Position numbers and translations under genes: made by a program. This document shows, in pieces, positions 49,908 through 59,433 of a stretch of 64,000 nucleotides of DNA; position 1 is the first letter of the stretch; every line of letters begins with the position of its first letter. The notes below the pieces were generated by a model, which was not told the origin of the DNA, ran no database searches, and was given only the letters and a program-made list of their open reading frames with translations. Origin of the DNA: Alphaproteobacteria bacterium (lineage in GTDB: Bacteria > Pseudomonadota > Alphaproteobacteria > Rhodospirillales > Rhodospirillaceae); NCBI GenBank assembly GCA_003246625.1, contig QJZR01000012.1:372001-436000 (forward strand), written 5' to 3'.

Positions 49908-51899
49908 TCAGATATCCAACCCCTCGGCGAAGCGGGCGCGTTCCTGGATGAAGCGGAAGCGCAGTTCCGGCTTGCGGCCCATCAGGTCCTCGACCAGGCG
50001 GGCGGTTTCCTTCGCCTCGGAGGCCCCCTCGCCGGTACGGGCGTTGGGCACCATCACCCGCAGCAGGGTACGGCGGTCCGGGTCCATGGTGGTTTCCTTC
50101 AACTGCGCGGGCGGCATTTCGCCCAGGCCCTTGAAGCGACTGATCTCCACCTTCCGGCCCGCGAAGGTGGTCTTCAGCAGTTCCTCGCGGTGGGCGTCGT
50201 CGCGGGCATAGGTAGTGACCGCCCCCGCGCTCATCCGATAAAGCGGCGGCATCGCCAGATAAAGGTGGCCGCCCTCGATCAGCTTCGGCATCTCGCGATA
50301 GAAGAAGGTCATCAGCAGCGAGGCGATGTGCGCGCCGTCGACGTCGGCGTCGGTCATGATGATCACCTTCTCGTAGCGCAGGTGATCCTCCTCGAAGCGG
50401 TCGCGCACGCCGCAGCCCAGGGCCTCGATCATGTCTTTCAGTTCCTGGTTGGCGTTAAGCTTCTCCAGGCTGGCCGAGGCGACGTTGAGGATCTTGCCGC
50501 GCAGGGGCAGGATCGCCTGCGTTTCCCGGCGGCGCGCCTGTTTCGCCGACCCGCCCGCCGAATCGCCCTCCACCAGGAACAGTTCGGAGCCCTCGGCGGA
50601 GGCGCGGGTGCAGTCGGCCAGCTTGCCGGGCAGACGCAGGCGCTTGGTCGGCGACTTGCGGGAAAGCTCCTTCACCTGGCGGCGGCGCTGCCGTTCCTCG
50701 GCGCGGTCGAGAACGCTGCCGAGCAGGCGGTTGGCGACCTCGGGATCCGCCGTCAGCCAGTGGTCGAAGTGGTCCTTCACCGCCTGGTCGACCAGACGCG
50801 TCGCCTCGGCGGAGGCCAGCTTTTCCTTGGTCTGCCCCTGGAATTGCGGATCGCGGATGAACAGCGACAACAAAACGCAGGCGCCGCCGAACACGTCCTC
50901 GGCGTTCAGCTTATCGGCCTTGCGGTTGCCGATCATCTCGGCATAGGTCTTCAGCCCGCGCACCACGACGTTGCGGAAGCCGTTCTCGTGGGTGCCTCCC
51001 TCCGGCGTCGGAATGGTGTTGCAATAGCTGCCGAAGAAGCCGTCGTCCGAATCGTCGGGCCACACCGCCGCCCATTCCACATAGCCCATGTCGTCGGACA
51101 ACTGCGCCGTTCCGGCGAAGGGCAAGGGGGTCAGGCGCGCGCGGTCGCTGGTGACGTCGGCCAGATAGTCGGCAAGGCCGTTGGGGAAATGCAGGGTGGC
51201 GGTGGCCGGGGTGGCGTCGCCCTCGACAATCAGTTCCGGCGCGCAGGTCCAGCGCACGGTGACGCCACGGAACAGGTACGCCTTGGCCCGCGTCATGCGA
51301 TAGAGCGCGGCGGGGCGGAACTTCGCCCGCGCGCCGAAGATGTCGGGATCGGGCAGGAAGGTGACGGTGGTGCCGCGGCGGTTCTGCACCGGCCCCGCGT
51401 CGGCCAACGGCCCCAGCGGCATGCCGCGCGAGAAGGTCTGGGTGTAAAGGCGGCGGTTGCGCGCCACCTCGACGGTCAGGGTCGAGGCCAAGGCGTTGAC
51501 CACGGAAATGCCGACGCCGTGCAAACCGCCCGAAACCTTGTAGGCGCCGCCGCCGAACTTGCCGCCGGAATGCAGGGTGGTGAGGATCACCTCCAGCGCC
51601 GACTTGTCGGGATACTTGGGATGGGGGTCCACCGGGATACCGCGGCCGTTGTCGCGCACCGTCGCCGAACCATCGGCGGCCAGTTCGACGTCGATGATGG
51701 TGGCGTGTCCGGCCACCGCCTCGTCCATCGAGTTGTCGAGAACCTCGGCCACCAGATGATGCATGGCGCGGTCGTCGGTACCGCCGATGTACATGCCGGG
51801 ACGGCGGCGAACCGGCTCCAGCCCCTCCAGAACCTCGATGTCCTTGGCGGTGTAGGATTCGGTCTTGGCCGGCGTCAAATCTTGGAACAGATCGGTCAT
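49908..51899 (-). CDS. parE: DNA topoisomerase IV subunit B
   Basis: 663 residues from the ATG at 51899 (MTDLFQDLTPAKTESYTAKD). It is the ATPase subunit that, with ParC, unlinks replicated chromosomes. Seen: the GHKL ATPase (EVLDNSMDEAVAG, DNGRGIPVD, GGLHGVGISVVNAL), the transducer domain and the Toprim EGDSAGGSAKQARRR, PLRGKILNV, MTDADVDGAHI, with the C-terminal end RFIQERARFAEGLDI. The length (no extra 170-residue insert) and the PHPKYPDKSALEVI segment indicate ParE rather than GyrB. Confidence 0.95.
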   Translation of the reverse strand: MTDLFQDLTPAKTESYTAKDIEVLEGLEPVRRRPGMYIGGTDDRAMHHLVAEVLDNSMDEAVAGHATIIDVELAADGSATVRDNGRGIPVDPHPKYPDKSALEVILTTLHSGGKFGGGAYKVSGGLHGVGISVVNALASTLTVEVARNRRLYTQTFSRGMPLGPLADAGPVQNRRGTTVTFLPDPDIFGARAKFRPAALYRMTRAKAYLFRGVTVRWTCAPELIVEGDATPATATLHFPNGLADYLADVTSDRARLTPLPFAGTAQLSDDMGYVEWAAVWPDDSDDGFFGSYCNTIPTPEGGTHENGFRNVVVRGLKTYAEMIGNRKADKLNAEDVFGGACVLLSLFIRDPQFQGQTKEKLASAEATRLVDQAVKDHFDHWLTADPEVANRLLGSVLDRAEERQRRRQVKELSRKSPTKRLRLPGKLADCTRASAEGSELFLVEGDSAGGSAKQARRRETQAILPLRGKILNVASASLEKLNANQELKDMIEALGCGVRDRFEEDHLRYEKVIIMTDADVDGAHIASLLMTFFYREMPKLIEGGHLYLAMPPLYRMSAGAVTTYARDDAHREELLKTTFAGRKVEISRFKGLGEMPPAQLKETTMDPDRRTLLRVMVPNARTGEGASEAKETARLVEDLMGRKPELRFRFIQERARFAEGLDI

Positions 51900-51965
51900 C
51901 GAAACGGGCGCCCTGTCTGCGGAACAACCATCCATAGGGGGCCAAACGCCCCCAACCCACAACAA

Positions 51966-52190
51966 AATGGGGCTGGCGCGTACTTTACCCGGGAAGGATT
52001 AAGAAAACAACAAAAGGAAAGTCCGTGGGCTCCGCCCACACCCGCAAGGAGTCTCGGCCCCCTTGATCCCATTCCTGATTTTTCGCCGCATCGGCGGCAA
52101 TCGACCTTCACGCCGCGTGATGGTTCTATCGCGCGGCGCGCAAAAACCAAAATTCATGGGGGTCCGGGCGGTGCCCGGCCTGGGCTTCCC
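51966..52190. repeat. Mosaic intergenic repeat, copy 7 (inverted, long core)
   Basis: Between the parE start region and the RidA-like stop. Core at 52078-52148 in reverse: ATTTTTCGCCGC, GGCGGCAATCGACC, GCGTGATGGTTCTATCGCGC, GCGCAAAAACC. On the right a GGGTCCGGGC/GCCCGGCCTGG module joins the RidA-like stop; on the left GTGGGC/GCCCAC and further palindromic modules. Coordinates of the outer ends are approximate. Confidence 0.75.
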
Positions 52191-52661
52191 CTACCCCTTC
52201 AGCTTCGCCACCGCGGCGATTTCCACCGGCGCGTTGCGCGGCAGCACGGCGACGCCGACGGCGTTGCGGGTATGGCGCCCGGCGTCGCCGAACGCCTGCA
52301 CCAGCAGGTCGGACGCGCCGTTGCCGACCAGCGGCTGGTCGAAGAAGTCGGGGGTGGAGGCGACGAAAACGTCGATGCGGACGATGCGTTCGACGCGGTC
52401 GAGGTCGCCGCCGCAGGCGTCGGCAAGCTTGGCGATCACCTGCAACGCGGCCAGGCGCGCCGCCTCGGCCCCCGCCGCGACGTCGAGTTCGGCGCCCAGG
52501 CGCCCGGTGCAGGCCAGCCCGGCGTCGGTGACCGGCAACTGGCCGGAAACGTAGACCCAGCCGTCGACGACGTGGAACGGCACGTAGTTGGCGACCGGCG
52601 CGGAAGACGCGGGCAAGGCGATGCCCAGAGCGGCAAGACGGGTCGTGACGGAGTCGGCCAT
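52191..52661 (-). CDS. RidA/YjgF-family protein
   Basis: 156 residues from the ATG at 52661 (MADSVTTRLAALGIALP). The long subgroup of the YjgF fold: GWVYVSGQLPVTDAG (about 37-51), NAVGVAVLPRNAPVEIAAVA at the end. Members deaminate reactive enamines or imines from PLP enzymes; this subgroup is less studied. The in-frame upstream extension to 52766 is not supported. Divergent from serA (127 bp between starts). Confidence 0.88.
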   Translation of the reverse strand: MADSVTTRLAALGIALPASSAPVANYVPFHVVDGWVYVSGQLPVTDAGLACTGRLGAELDVAAGAEAARLAALQVIAKLADACGGDLDRVERIVRIDVFVASTPDFFDQPLVGNGASDLLVQAFGDAGRHTRNAVGVAVLPRNAPVEIAAVAKLKG

Positions 52662-52787
52662 GCGGGGATCTCTCGTGTCGGGGCGGCGTTGCGCAAAACG
52701 CGCATGGCGGAAAGCCGCGGTTGGGCCTATTCTTTGCGAACCCCCGCAAGGGGGCGCAATCGGCAAAGATTAGGTCGGAGACCCCTG

Positions 52788-54023
52788 GTGAGCAAGCTCT
52801 CCCTGCCCAAGGAAAAGATCAAGGTGGTGCTTCTGGAAGGCATCCACGACAACGCGGTGCGCGCCTTCAACGCCGCCGGTTACACCAACATCCTGCATCT
52901 TCCCGGCGCGCTGGACGGCGCCGACCTGCGCGAGGCGATCGCGGACGCGCACATCGTCGGCATCCGCTCCCGCACCCGGCTGACCGAACAGGTCATCGCC
53001 GAGGCGCCGAAGCTGATGGCGGTGGGCTGTTTCTGCATCGGCACCAACCAGGTGTCGCTGAAGGCGGCGAAGATGGCGGGCATCCCGGTGTTCAACGCCC
53101 CCTATTCCAACACCCGCTCGGTGGCGGAACTGGTGCTGGGCGAGACCATCATGCTCTATCGCGGCGTGCCCGAGAAATCCGCCGCGGCGCACCAGGGCGG
53201 CTGGCTGAAATCGGCCAAGGGCAGCCACGAGGTGCGCGGCAAGCGCCTGGGCATCGTCGGCTACGGCCACATCGGCTCGCAGCTGTCGATCCTGGCCGAG
53301 GCGCTGGGGATGGAGGTGCAGTACTACGACATCGTCAACAAGCTGGCGCTGGGCAACGCCAAACCCTGCCACGACCTTGCCTCCCTGCTCGAGACCTCGG
53401 ACGTGGTCACCCTGCACGTGCCGGCGACGCCGCAGACCAAGGGAATGATCGGCGAAGCGGAAATCCGCCGGATGAAGGCGGGCGCCATCCTGATCAACGC
53501 CTCGCGCGGCAACGTGGTGGACATCGACGCCCTGACCGCGGCCCTGCGGGACGGCCACCTGTTCGGCGCGGCGATCGACGTCTTCCCCGTCGAACCCGCC
53601 GACAACGACGCGGAATTCGTCTCGCCCCTGCGCGGCATCCCCAACGTCATCCTGACCCCGCACATCGGCGGCTCGACGCAGGAGGCGCAGGCCAACATCG
53701 GCACCGAAGTGGCGGACAAGCTGATCACCTATTCCGACAACGGCTCCACCCTGGGGGCGGTGAACTTCATGGAGGTGGCGCTGCCGCTGCAAGGCAGCGC
53801 GACGCGTTTCATGCACATCCACCGCAACCTGCCGGGGGTGATTTCGCGGATCAACGACATCTTCTCGGGCAAGGGCATCAACATCTCGGGCCAGTATCTG
53901 CGCACCGACGGCGAGATCGGCTACGTGGTGGTGGACGTGGAGGCCGACATCAAGCCCGGCATGGGCTTCCGCAAGGCGCTCGACGCCATCGACGGTACCA
54001 TCCGCTCGCGCTTCCTGTTCTGA
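52788..54023 (+). CDS. serA: D-3-phosphoglycerate dehydrogenase (E. coli type)
   Basis: 411 residues from the GTG at 52788 with GGAG eight bases upstream. It makes phosphohydroxypyruvate, the first step of serine synthesis, which feeds CysE-type cysteine synthesis. Seen: the substrate Arg in VGIRSRTRLTEQ, the NAD-binding GIVGYGHIGSQLSILAEALGM, NASRGNVVDIDAL, the catalytic His in TPHIGGSTQEAQ, and a C-terminal ACT domain (RFMHIHRNLPGVISRINDI) for feedback by serine. Confidence 0.97.
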   Translation: MSKLSLPKEKIKVVLLEGIHDNAVRAFNAAGYTNILHLPGALDGADLREAIADAHIVGIRSRTRLTEQVIAEAPKLMAVGCFCIGTNQVSLKAAKMAGIPVFNAPYSNTRSVAELVLGETIMLYRGVPEKSAAAHQGGWLKSAKGSHEVRGKRLGIVGYGHIGSQLSILAEALGMEVQYYDIVNKLALGNAKPCHDLASLLETSDVVTLHVPATPQTKGMIGEAEIRRMKAGAILINASRGNVVDIDALTAALRDGHLFGAAIDVFPVEPADNDAEFVSPLRGIPNVILTPHIGGSTQEAQANIGTEVADKLITYSDNGSTLGAVNFMEVALPLQGSATRFMHIHRNLPGVISRINDIFSGKGINISGQYLRTDGEIGYVVVDVEADIKPGMGFRKALDAIDGTIRSRFLF

Positions 54024-54043
54024 ACCCGCCCGCGCGCCGCGAA

Positions 54044-54076
54044 AAACCGCCCGGTCCATCCGGGCGGTTTCGTTTT
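54044..54076 (+). terminator. Rho-independent terminator of serA
   Basis: Eleven-bp arms AAACCGCCCGG and CCGGGCGGTTT around a TCCAT loop, followed by CGTTTT, 20 bp after the serA stop. Confidence 0.92.
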
Positions 54077-54160
54077 GCCGAAGGGAGTAACCTTGGGTTG
54101 ATTTTCCCGAAAAACCTCCGACATGAGGGTTTCGGAAAATTCGCACAGGGGAGGTGTCGT

Positions 54161-54379
54161 ATGCCGGATTGCACGTGTCTGCCGCGCTGCCCGTTCTTCA
54201 ACGACCGCATGGCCGGGATGCCGACCATGGCCCACCAGCTCAAGGAAAAGTTCTGCCAGGGCGACAATTCGGACTGCGCCCGCTTCATGGTGTTCAGCGC
54301 CCTGGGCTCGGAAAAGGTACCGGCCACCCTTTTTCCCAACCAGACGGATCAGGCGAAGAAGCTGATCGCCGCCGGATGA
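54161..54379 (+). CDS. Small Cys-rich protein (possible metal-binding)
   Basis: 72 residues from the ATG at 54161, with GGGGAGG six bases upstream. Cysteines: CTCLPRC at about 4-10, followed by PFFNDRM, and FCQGDNSDCARFMVF at about 31-45. The CPFF...FC...CARFMV arrangement resembles a small proteobacterial family or the C-terminal tag of some signalling proteins; metal or cluster binding is inferred from the five Cys only. It lies between serA and the convergent recQ, with its own ribosome-binding site and no operon partner. Confidence 0.75.
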   Translation: MPDCTCLPRCPFFNDRMAGMPTMAHQLKEKFCQGDNSDCARFMVFSALGSEKVPATLFPNQTDQAKKLIAAG

Positions 54380-54416
54380 AAAGGCCGCACCGGATTTCAC
54401 GCTGGCCCGTACCCGG

Positions 54417-56252
<1,836 letters not shown>

Positions 56253-56511
56253 GAAAACGCCTTCCTGAAATTCTTGCCCGGCCCGCCACGCGGGGGCGGC
56301 CCCTATCGCGGACCGTCCGGCGCAGGGATGTCGGCGCGGCGGACGTCACGACGGATCGATACGATGGCGTAGAGATGAACGATATCGAGCCCGCGGTAAA
56401 GGTTGTACATCCGGGATGCCCCCGGCACGAGGCCGAACGCTTCCCGGACATGGGGGGACCGGGCGGTGGCGGAGCCGTCGGCGGCCCCGCCATCCGGTTG
56501 GCCTCGCCGCC

Positions 56512-57111
56512 TCAGGCGACCAGGTCGAGGATCTGGGCATCGGCGGCGGCCAGGGCCTTTTCCGCGCCGATCGCGCCCATCGCGAATCCCTCGGCATAGA
56601 TGAACGACACCTCGGTCATGCCGAGGAAGCCGAGGACCGTCTTCAGGTAGGGGACCTGACTGTCCGCCGGGCCGTCGCGATAGACGCCGCCACGGGCCAG
56701 CGCGACATAGACCGTCTTGCCCTTGACCAGCCCCTCGGGGCCGTTTTCGGTATAGCGGAAGGTGGCTCCCGCCCGCGACACCGCGTCGATCCACGCCTTA
56801 AGCTGCACCGGAACGCCGAAGTTGTACATCGGCACCCCCAGCACCACCACGTCGGCGGCGAACAACTGGGCGATCAGGGCGTCGTCCAGCGCCGCCCGCG
56901 CCGCCTGTTCCGGCGTGCGCTTGTCCGCCGGGGTGAACAGCGCGGCCAGGGCCGCCTCGTCGAGGATCGGATGCGGATCGCGGGCCAGGTCGCGCACCGA
57001 AACCCGGGCGTCCGGATGCCGTTCCTTCAGACGGGCGACGATGGCGTCGGCGACGCGGGTGGAGTTGGCCCCGGCGGAGCGGGCGCTGGCGTTGATTTGC
57101 AGGATGTTCAT
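56512..57111 (-). CDS. azoR: FMN-dependent NADH-azoreductase
   Basis: 199 residues from the ATG at 57111. A flavodoxin-fold quinone/azo reductase: [20 protein letters not shown] (FMN phosphate), [21 protein letters not shown] (about 85-105), and ARGGVYRD loop. It takes two electrons from NADH and reduces quinones, nitro or azo compounds, protecting against electrophiles. Last of the minus-strand operon doxX-pirin-azoR (31 bp after pirin). Confidence 0.94.
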   Translation of the reverse strand: MNILQINASARSAGANSTRVADAIVARLKERHPDARVSVRDLARDPHPILDEAALAALFTPADKRTPEQAARAALDDALIAQLFAADVVVLGVPMYNFGVPVQLKAWIDAVSRAGATFRYTENGPEGLVKGKTVYVALARGGVYRDGPADSQVPYLKTVLGFLGMTEVSFIYAEGFAMGAIGAEKALAAADAQILDLVA

Positions 57112-57142
57112 GGTTTCGTTCCTTTCATCGTGAAGGCGGGCA

Positions 57143-57844
57143 TCAGGCAAGATCGAACAGCAGGAACTCGGCGTCGGCGGCGGCCAGAACCGCGATTTCG
57201 TCGGCGTCCTCGACGGCCAGGCCGTCGCCGCGCCGCATCGCCGTGCCGTTGACCGAAATCTCGCCATCCACCACCTGCACCCAGGCGGCACGGCCGGGGA
57301 GCAGCGGATGGACGACCGACCGTCCGGCGTCGAGCAACGCGGCATGAACCCGCGCGTCCTGGTGCAGAGGCAGCGCCGCGCCGCTGCCTTCCGGTCCGGC
57401 CAGCAGGGCCAGACGGTTGCGCTTTTCCGCCTCGGGGACGGCGACCTGCGCATAGGAAGGCGGCAACCCGTCGCGCGGCGGCAGAATCCAGATTTGCAGC
57501 AGCCGCACGTCTTCCTGGCGCGAGGCGTTGAATTCGCTGTGGCGGATGCCGGTGCCCGCCGACATCACCTGCACCTCGCCGCGGCGGATCACCCCCGCCC
57601 CGCCGGTATCGTCCTTATGCGCCAAGGCGCCGGAAACCACGTAGGTGACGATCTCCATGTCGCGGTGGCCGTGGGTGGGAAAGCCCGCGCCGGGTTTCAC
57701 CACGTCGTCGTTGATCACCCGCAGGGAGCGGAACCCCATGTGGCGGGGATCGAAGTAATGGGCGAAGGAAAAGGTATGCCGGGTGTCGAGCCAACCGTGA
57801 TCGGCGTGGCCGCGTTCGGCGGAAGGACGAAGAATGGCGTTCAT
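57143..57844 (-). CDS. Pirin-family bicupin
   Basis: 233 residues from the ATG at 57844 ([20 protein letters not shown]). The metal-binding histidines and Glu of the first cupin are seen in [14 protein letters not shown] and [12 protein letters not shown]. Members act as quercetin dioxygenases or redox regulators; the substrate here is unknown. Middle gene of the doxX-pirin-azoR operon, 25 bp after doxX. Confidence 0.93.
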   Translation of the reverse strand: MNAILRPSAERGHADHGWLDTRHTFSFAHYFDPRHMGFRSLRVINDDVVKPGAGFPTHGHRDMEIVTYVVSGALAHKDDTGGAGVIRRGEVQVMSAGTGIRHSEFNASRQEDVRLLQIWILPPRDGLPPSYAQVAVPEAEKRNRLALLAGPEGSGAALPLHQDARVHAALLDAGRSVVHPLLPGRAAWVQVVDGEISVNGTAMRRGDGLAVEDADEIAVLAAADAEFLLFDLA

Positions 57845-57869
57845 GGCGTTTCCTCCTTGCGGGTGAATC

Positions 57870-58331
57870 TCACAGTTCGCGGCCGATCGCCGCGTCGAGC
57901 GAATAGCGGCCGCCGCCACGGATGGCGAAGGACAGGGCGACGATCCCCCACAGCAGCGGGTATTCGTAACCGCCCGAGGTCCAGAAGAAGCCGCTGCTCA
58001 GGTGGACCTGGATCGCGGCGACGAACAGCAACCCGGCGGCCAGGGCGGCCACCGCCCGGGTCGCCAGACCCAGGGCGAGGGCGATGCCGCCGAAGACTTC
58101 GATCAGACCGGCGGCCAGCGCCAGAACCGGCGGCAGCCCCAGCTTGGCGGCAAAAAACTGGCCGGTGGCTTCGAGCCCGTAACCGCCGAACCAGCCGAAC
58201 AGCTTTTGCGCGCCGTGCGGCACCAGGAACAGACCGGCGGCGACACGCACCATCGGCTCGGCAAGCGGAGAAAGCGCCTCGGTCAACGGGCGAAGAACGG
58301 GGATCAGGGGCCTGACGGCGGCGGTGGACAT
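57870..58331 (-). CDS. DoxX-family membrane protein
   Basis: 153 residues with four membrane helices. The family motif FLVPHGAQKLFGWFGGYG is at about 35-52 and LIEVFGGIALALGLATR at about 75-91. DoxX proteins are redox-associated membrane proteins of unclear mechanism, often induced with quinone detoxification genes. First gene of the operon opposite the LysR regulator. Confidence 0.88.
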   Translation of the reverse strand: MSTAAVRPLIPVLRPLTEALSPLAEPMVRVAAGLFLVPHGAQKLFGWFGGYGLEATGQFFAAKLGLPPVLALAAGLIEVFGGIALALGLATRAVAALAAGLLFVAAIQVHLSSGFFWTSGGYEYPLLWGIVALSFAIRGGGRYSLDAAIGREL

Positions 58332-58403
58332 GGCATTGCTCCTATCGGTGGGGGGACATGCGTCCCGAATGACAGGATCGATTTAAGCTTGATCGCCCAA
58401 TGA

Positions 58404-58435
58404 CAACAATCCATGTTATGGGAACAACATTGTTG
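58404..58435. promoter_or_regulatory. Candidate LysR operator in the divergent intergenic region
   Basis: CAACATTGTTG (58425-58435) is an 11-bp perfect inverted repeat, with a second CAACAATCCATGTTATG stretch just left. It lies 18 bp from the LysR start, in the only region from which both units can be controlled. Confidence 0.45.
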
Positions 58436-58452
58436 CACATGGAGAAACTATC

Positions 58453-59364
58453 ATGGACCGCTTCGCCGTCCTGCAGGCCTTCGCCCGCGTCGCCGAGACG
58501 AAATCCTTTTCCGAGGCGGCACGCCGCCTGCGTGCGTCGAAATCGGCGGTCAGCCGCCAGGTGGCGGCGCTGGAGGCGGAGCTGGGAGTGCGATTGTTCC
58601 ATCGCACCACCCGCTCGCTGACCCTGACCGAGGCGGGTCAAGGTTACTACACGCAGGTGGAACGCATCCTCGCCGACCTCGACGACGCGGACGCCTCGGT
58701 TTCCCGCTTGCAGGCGGAACCGCGCGGCCGCCTGCGCATCAGCGTGCCGATGAGTTTCGGCTTCCTCCACCTGGCACAGGCGCTTCCCGATTTCCTGGAA
58801 CGCTTCCCCGAGGTCGAGGCGGACCTGTCGATGTCCGACCGCTTCGTCGACCTGGTGGAGGAAGGTTTCGACCTGGCGGTTCGCATCGGCCTTCTGGAGG
58901 ATTCCAGCCTGATCGCCCGCCGCATCGCCCCCATCCGCACGGTGGTCTGCGGCAGCCCCGACTATCTGCGGAAACGGGGCGTGCCCGCCCATCCCCGCGA
59001 CCTCGCCGGTCACGATTGTCTTTGCTACACCCTGATGTCGGGAAGCGATTCCTGGCGCTTCGTCGATGCCGGCGGCGCCCCGATGCAGGTGGAGGTGAAG
59101 GGACGGATGCGCGCCGACAACGGCGACGCCCTGCGGGTGGCGGCGCTGAAGGGCCTGGGCCTGTGCCATCTGCCCACCTTCATCGTCGGCGCCGACTTGC
59201 AAAGCGGCGCCCTGGCGTCGGTTCTGGGGTCCTTCGTTCCCGACGACTTCGCCGCCTATGCGGTCTATCCCTCCGCGCGGCTGCTCTCTCCCAAGGTGCG
59301 GGCGTTCGTCGACTTCCTGACCGAACGCTTCGGCGGCACGCCCTATTGGGATCTGGTGGACTGA
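58453..59364 (+). CDS. LysR-family transcriptional regulator
   Basis: 303 residues. The N-terminal helix-turn-helix AFARVAETKSFSEAARRLRASKSAVSRQVAALE and FHRTTRSLTLTEAG are typical; the effector-binding domain follows (RGRLRISVPMSFGFLHLAQ). Divergent from doxX-pirin-azoR with 121 bp between starts, so it probably controls that operon in response to a quinone or similar electrophile. The inducer is not known. Confidence 0.93.
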   Translation: MDRFAVLQAFARVAETKSFSEAARRLRASKSAVSRQVAALEAELGVRLFHRTTRSLTLTEAGQGYYTQVERILADLDDADASVSRLQAEPRGRLRISVPMSFGFLHLAQALPDFLERFPEVEADLSMSDRFVDLVEEGFDLAVRIGLLEDSSLIARRIAPIRTVVCGSPDYLRKRGVPAHPRDLAGHDCLCYTLMSGSDSWRFVDAGGAPMQVEVKGRMRADNGDALRVAALKGLGLCHLPTFIVGADLQSGALASVLGSFVPDDFAAYAVYPSARLLSPKVRAFVDFLTERFGGTPYWDLVD

Positions 59365-59370
59365 AACGTC

Positions 59371-59403
59371 TCGGCCCGCCGGACGAAGGTCGCGGCGGGC
59401 CGA
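59371..59403. terminator. Bidirectional hairpin between lysR and nrdJ
   Basis: Ten-bp perfect arms TCGGCCCGCC and GGCGGGCCGA around 13 bases, between two convergent stops. No T tract, so termination efficiency is uncertain. Confidence 0.5.
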
Positions 59404-59433
59404 TATACTCTACGCTACCACTCCCCCAGAAAC

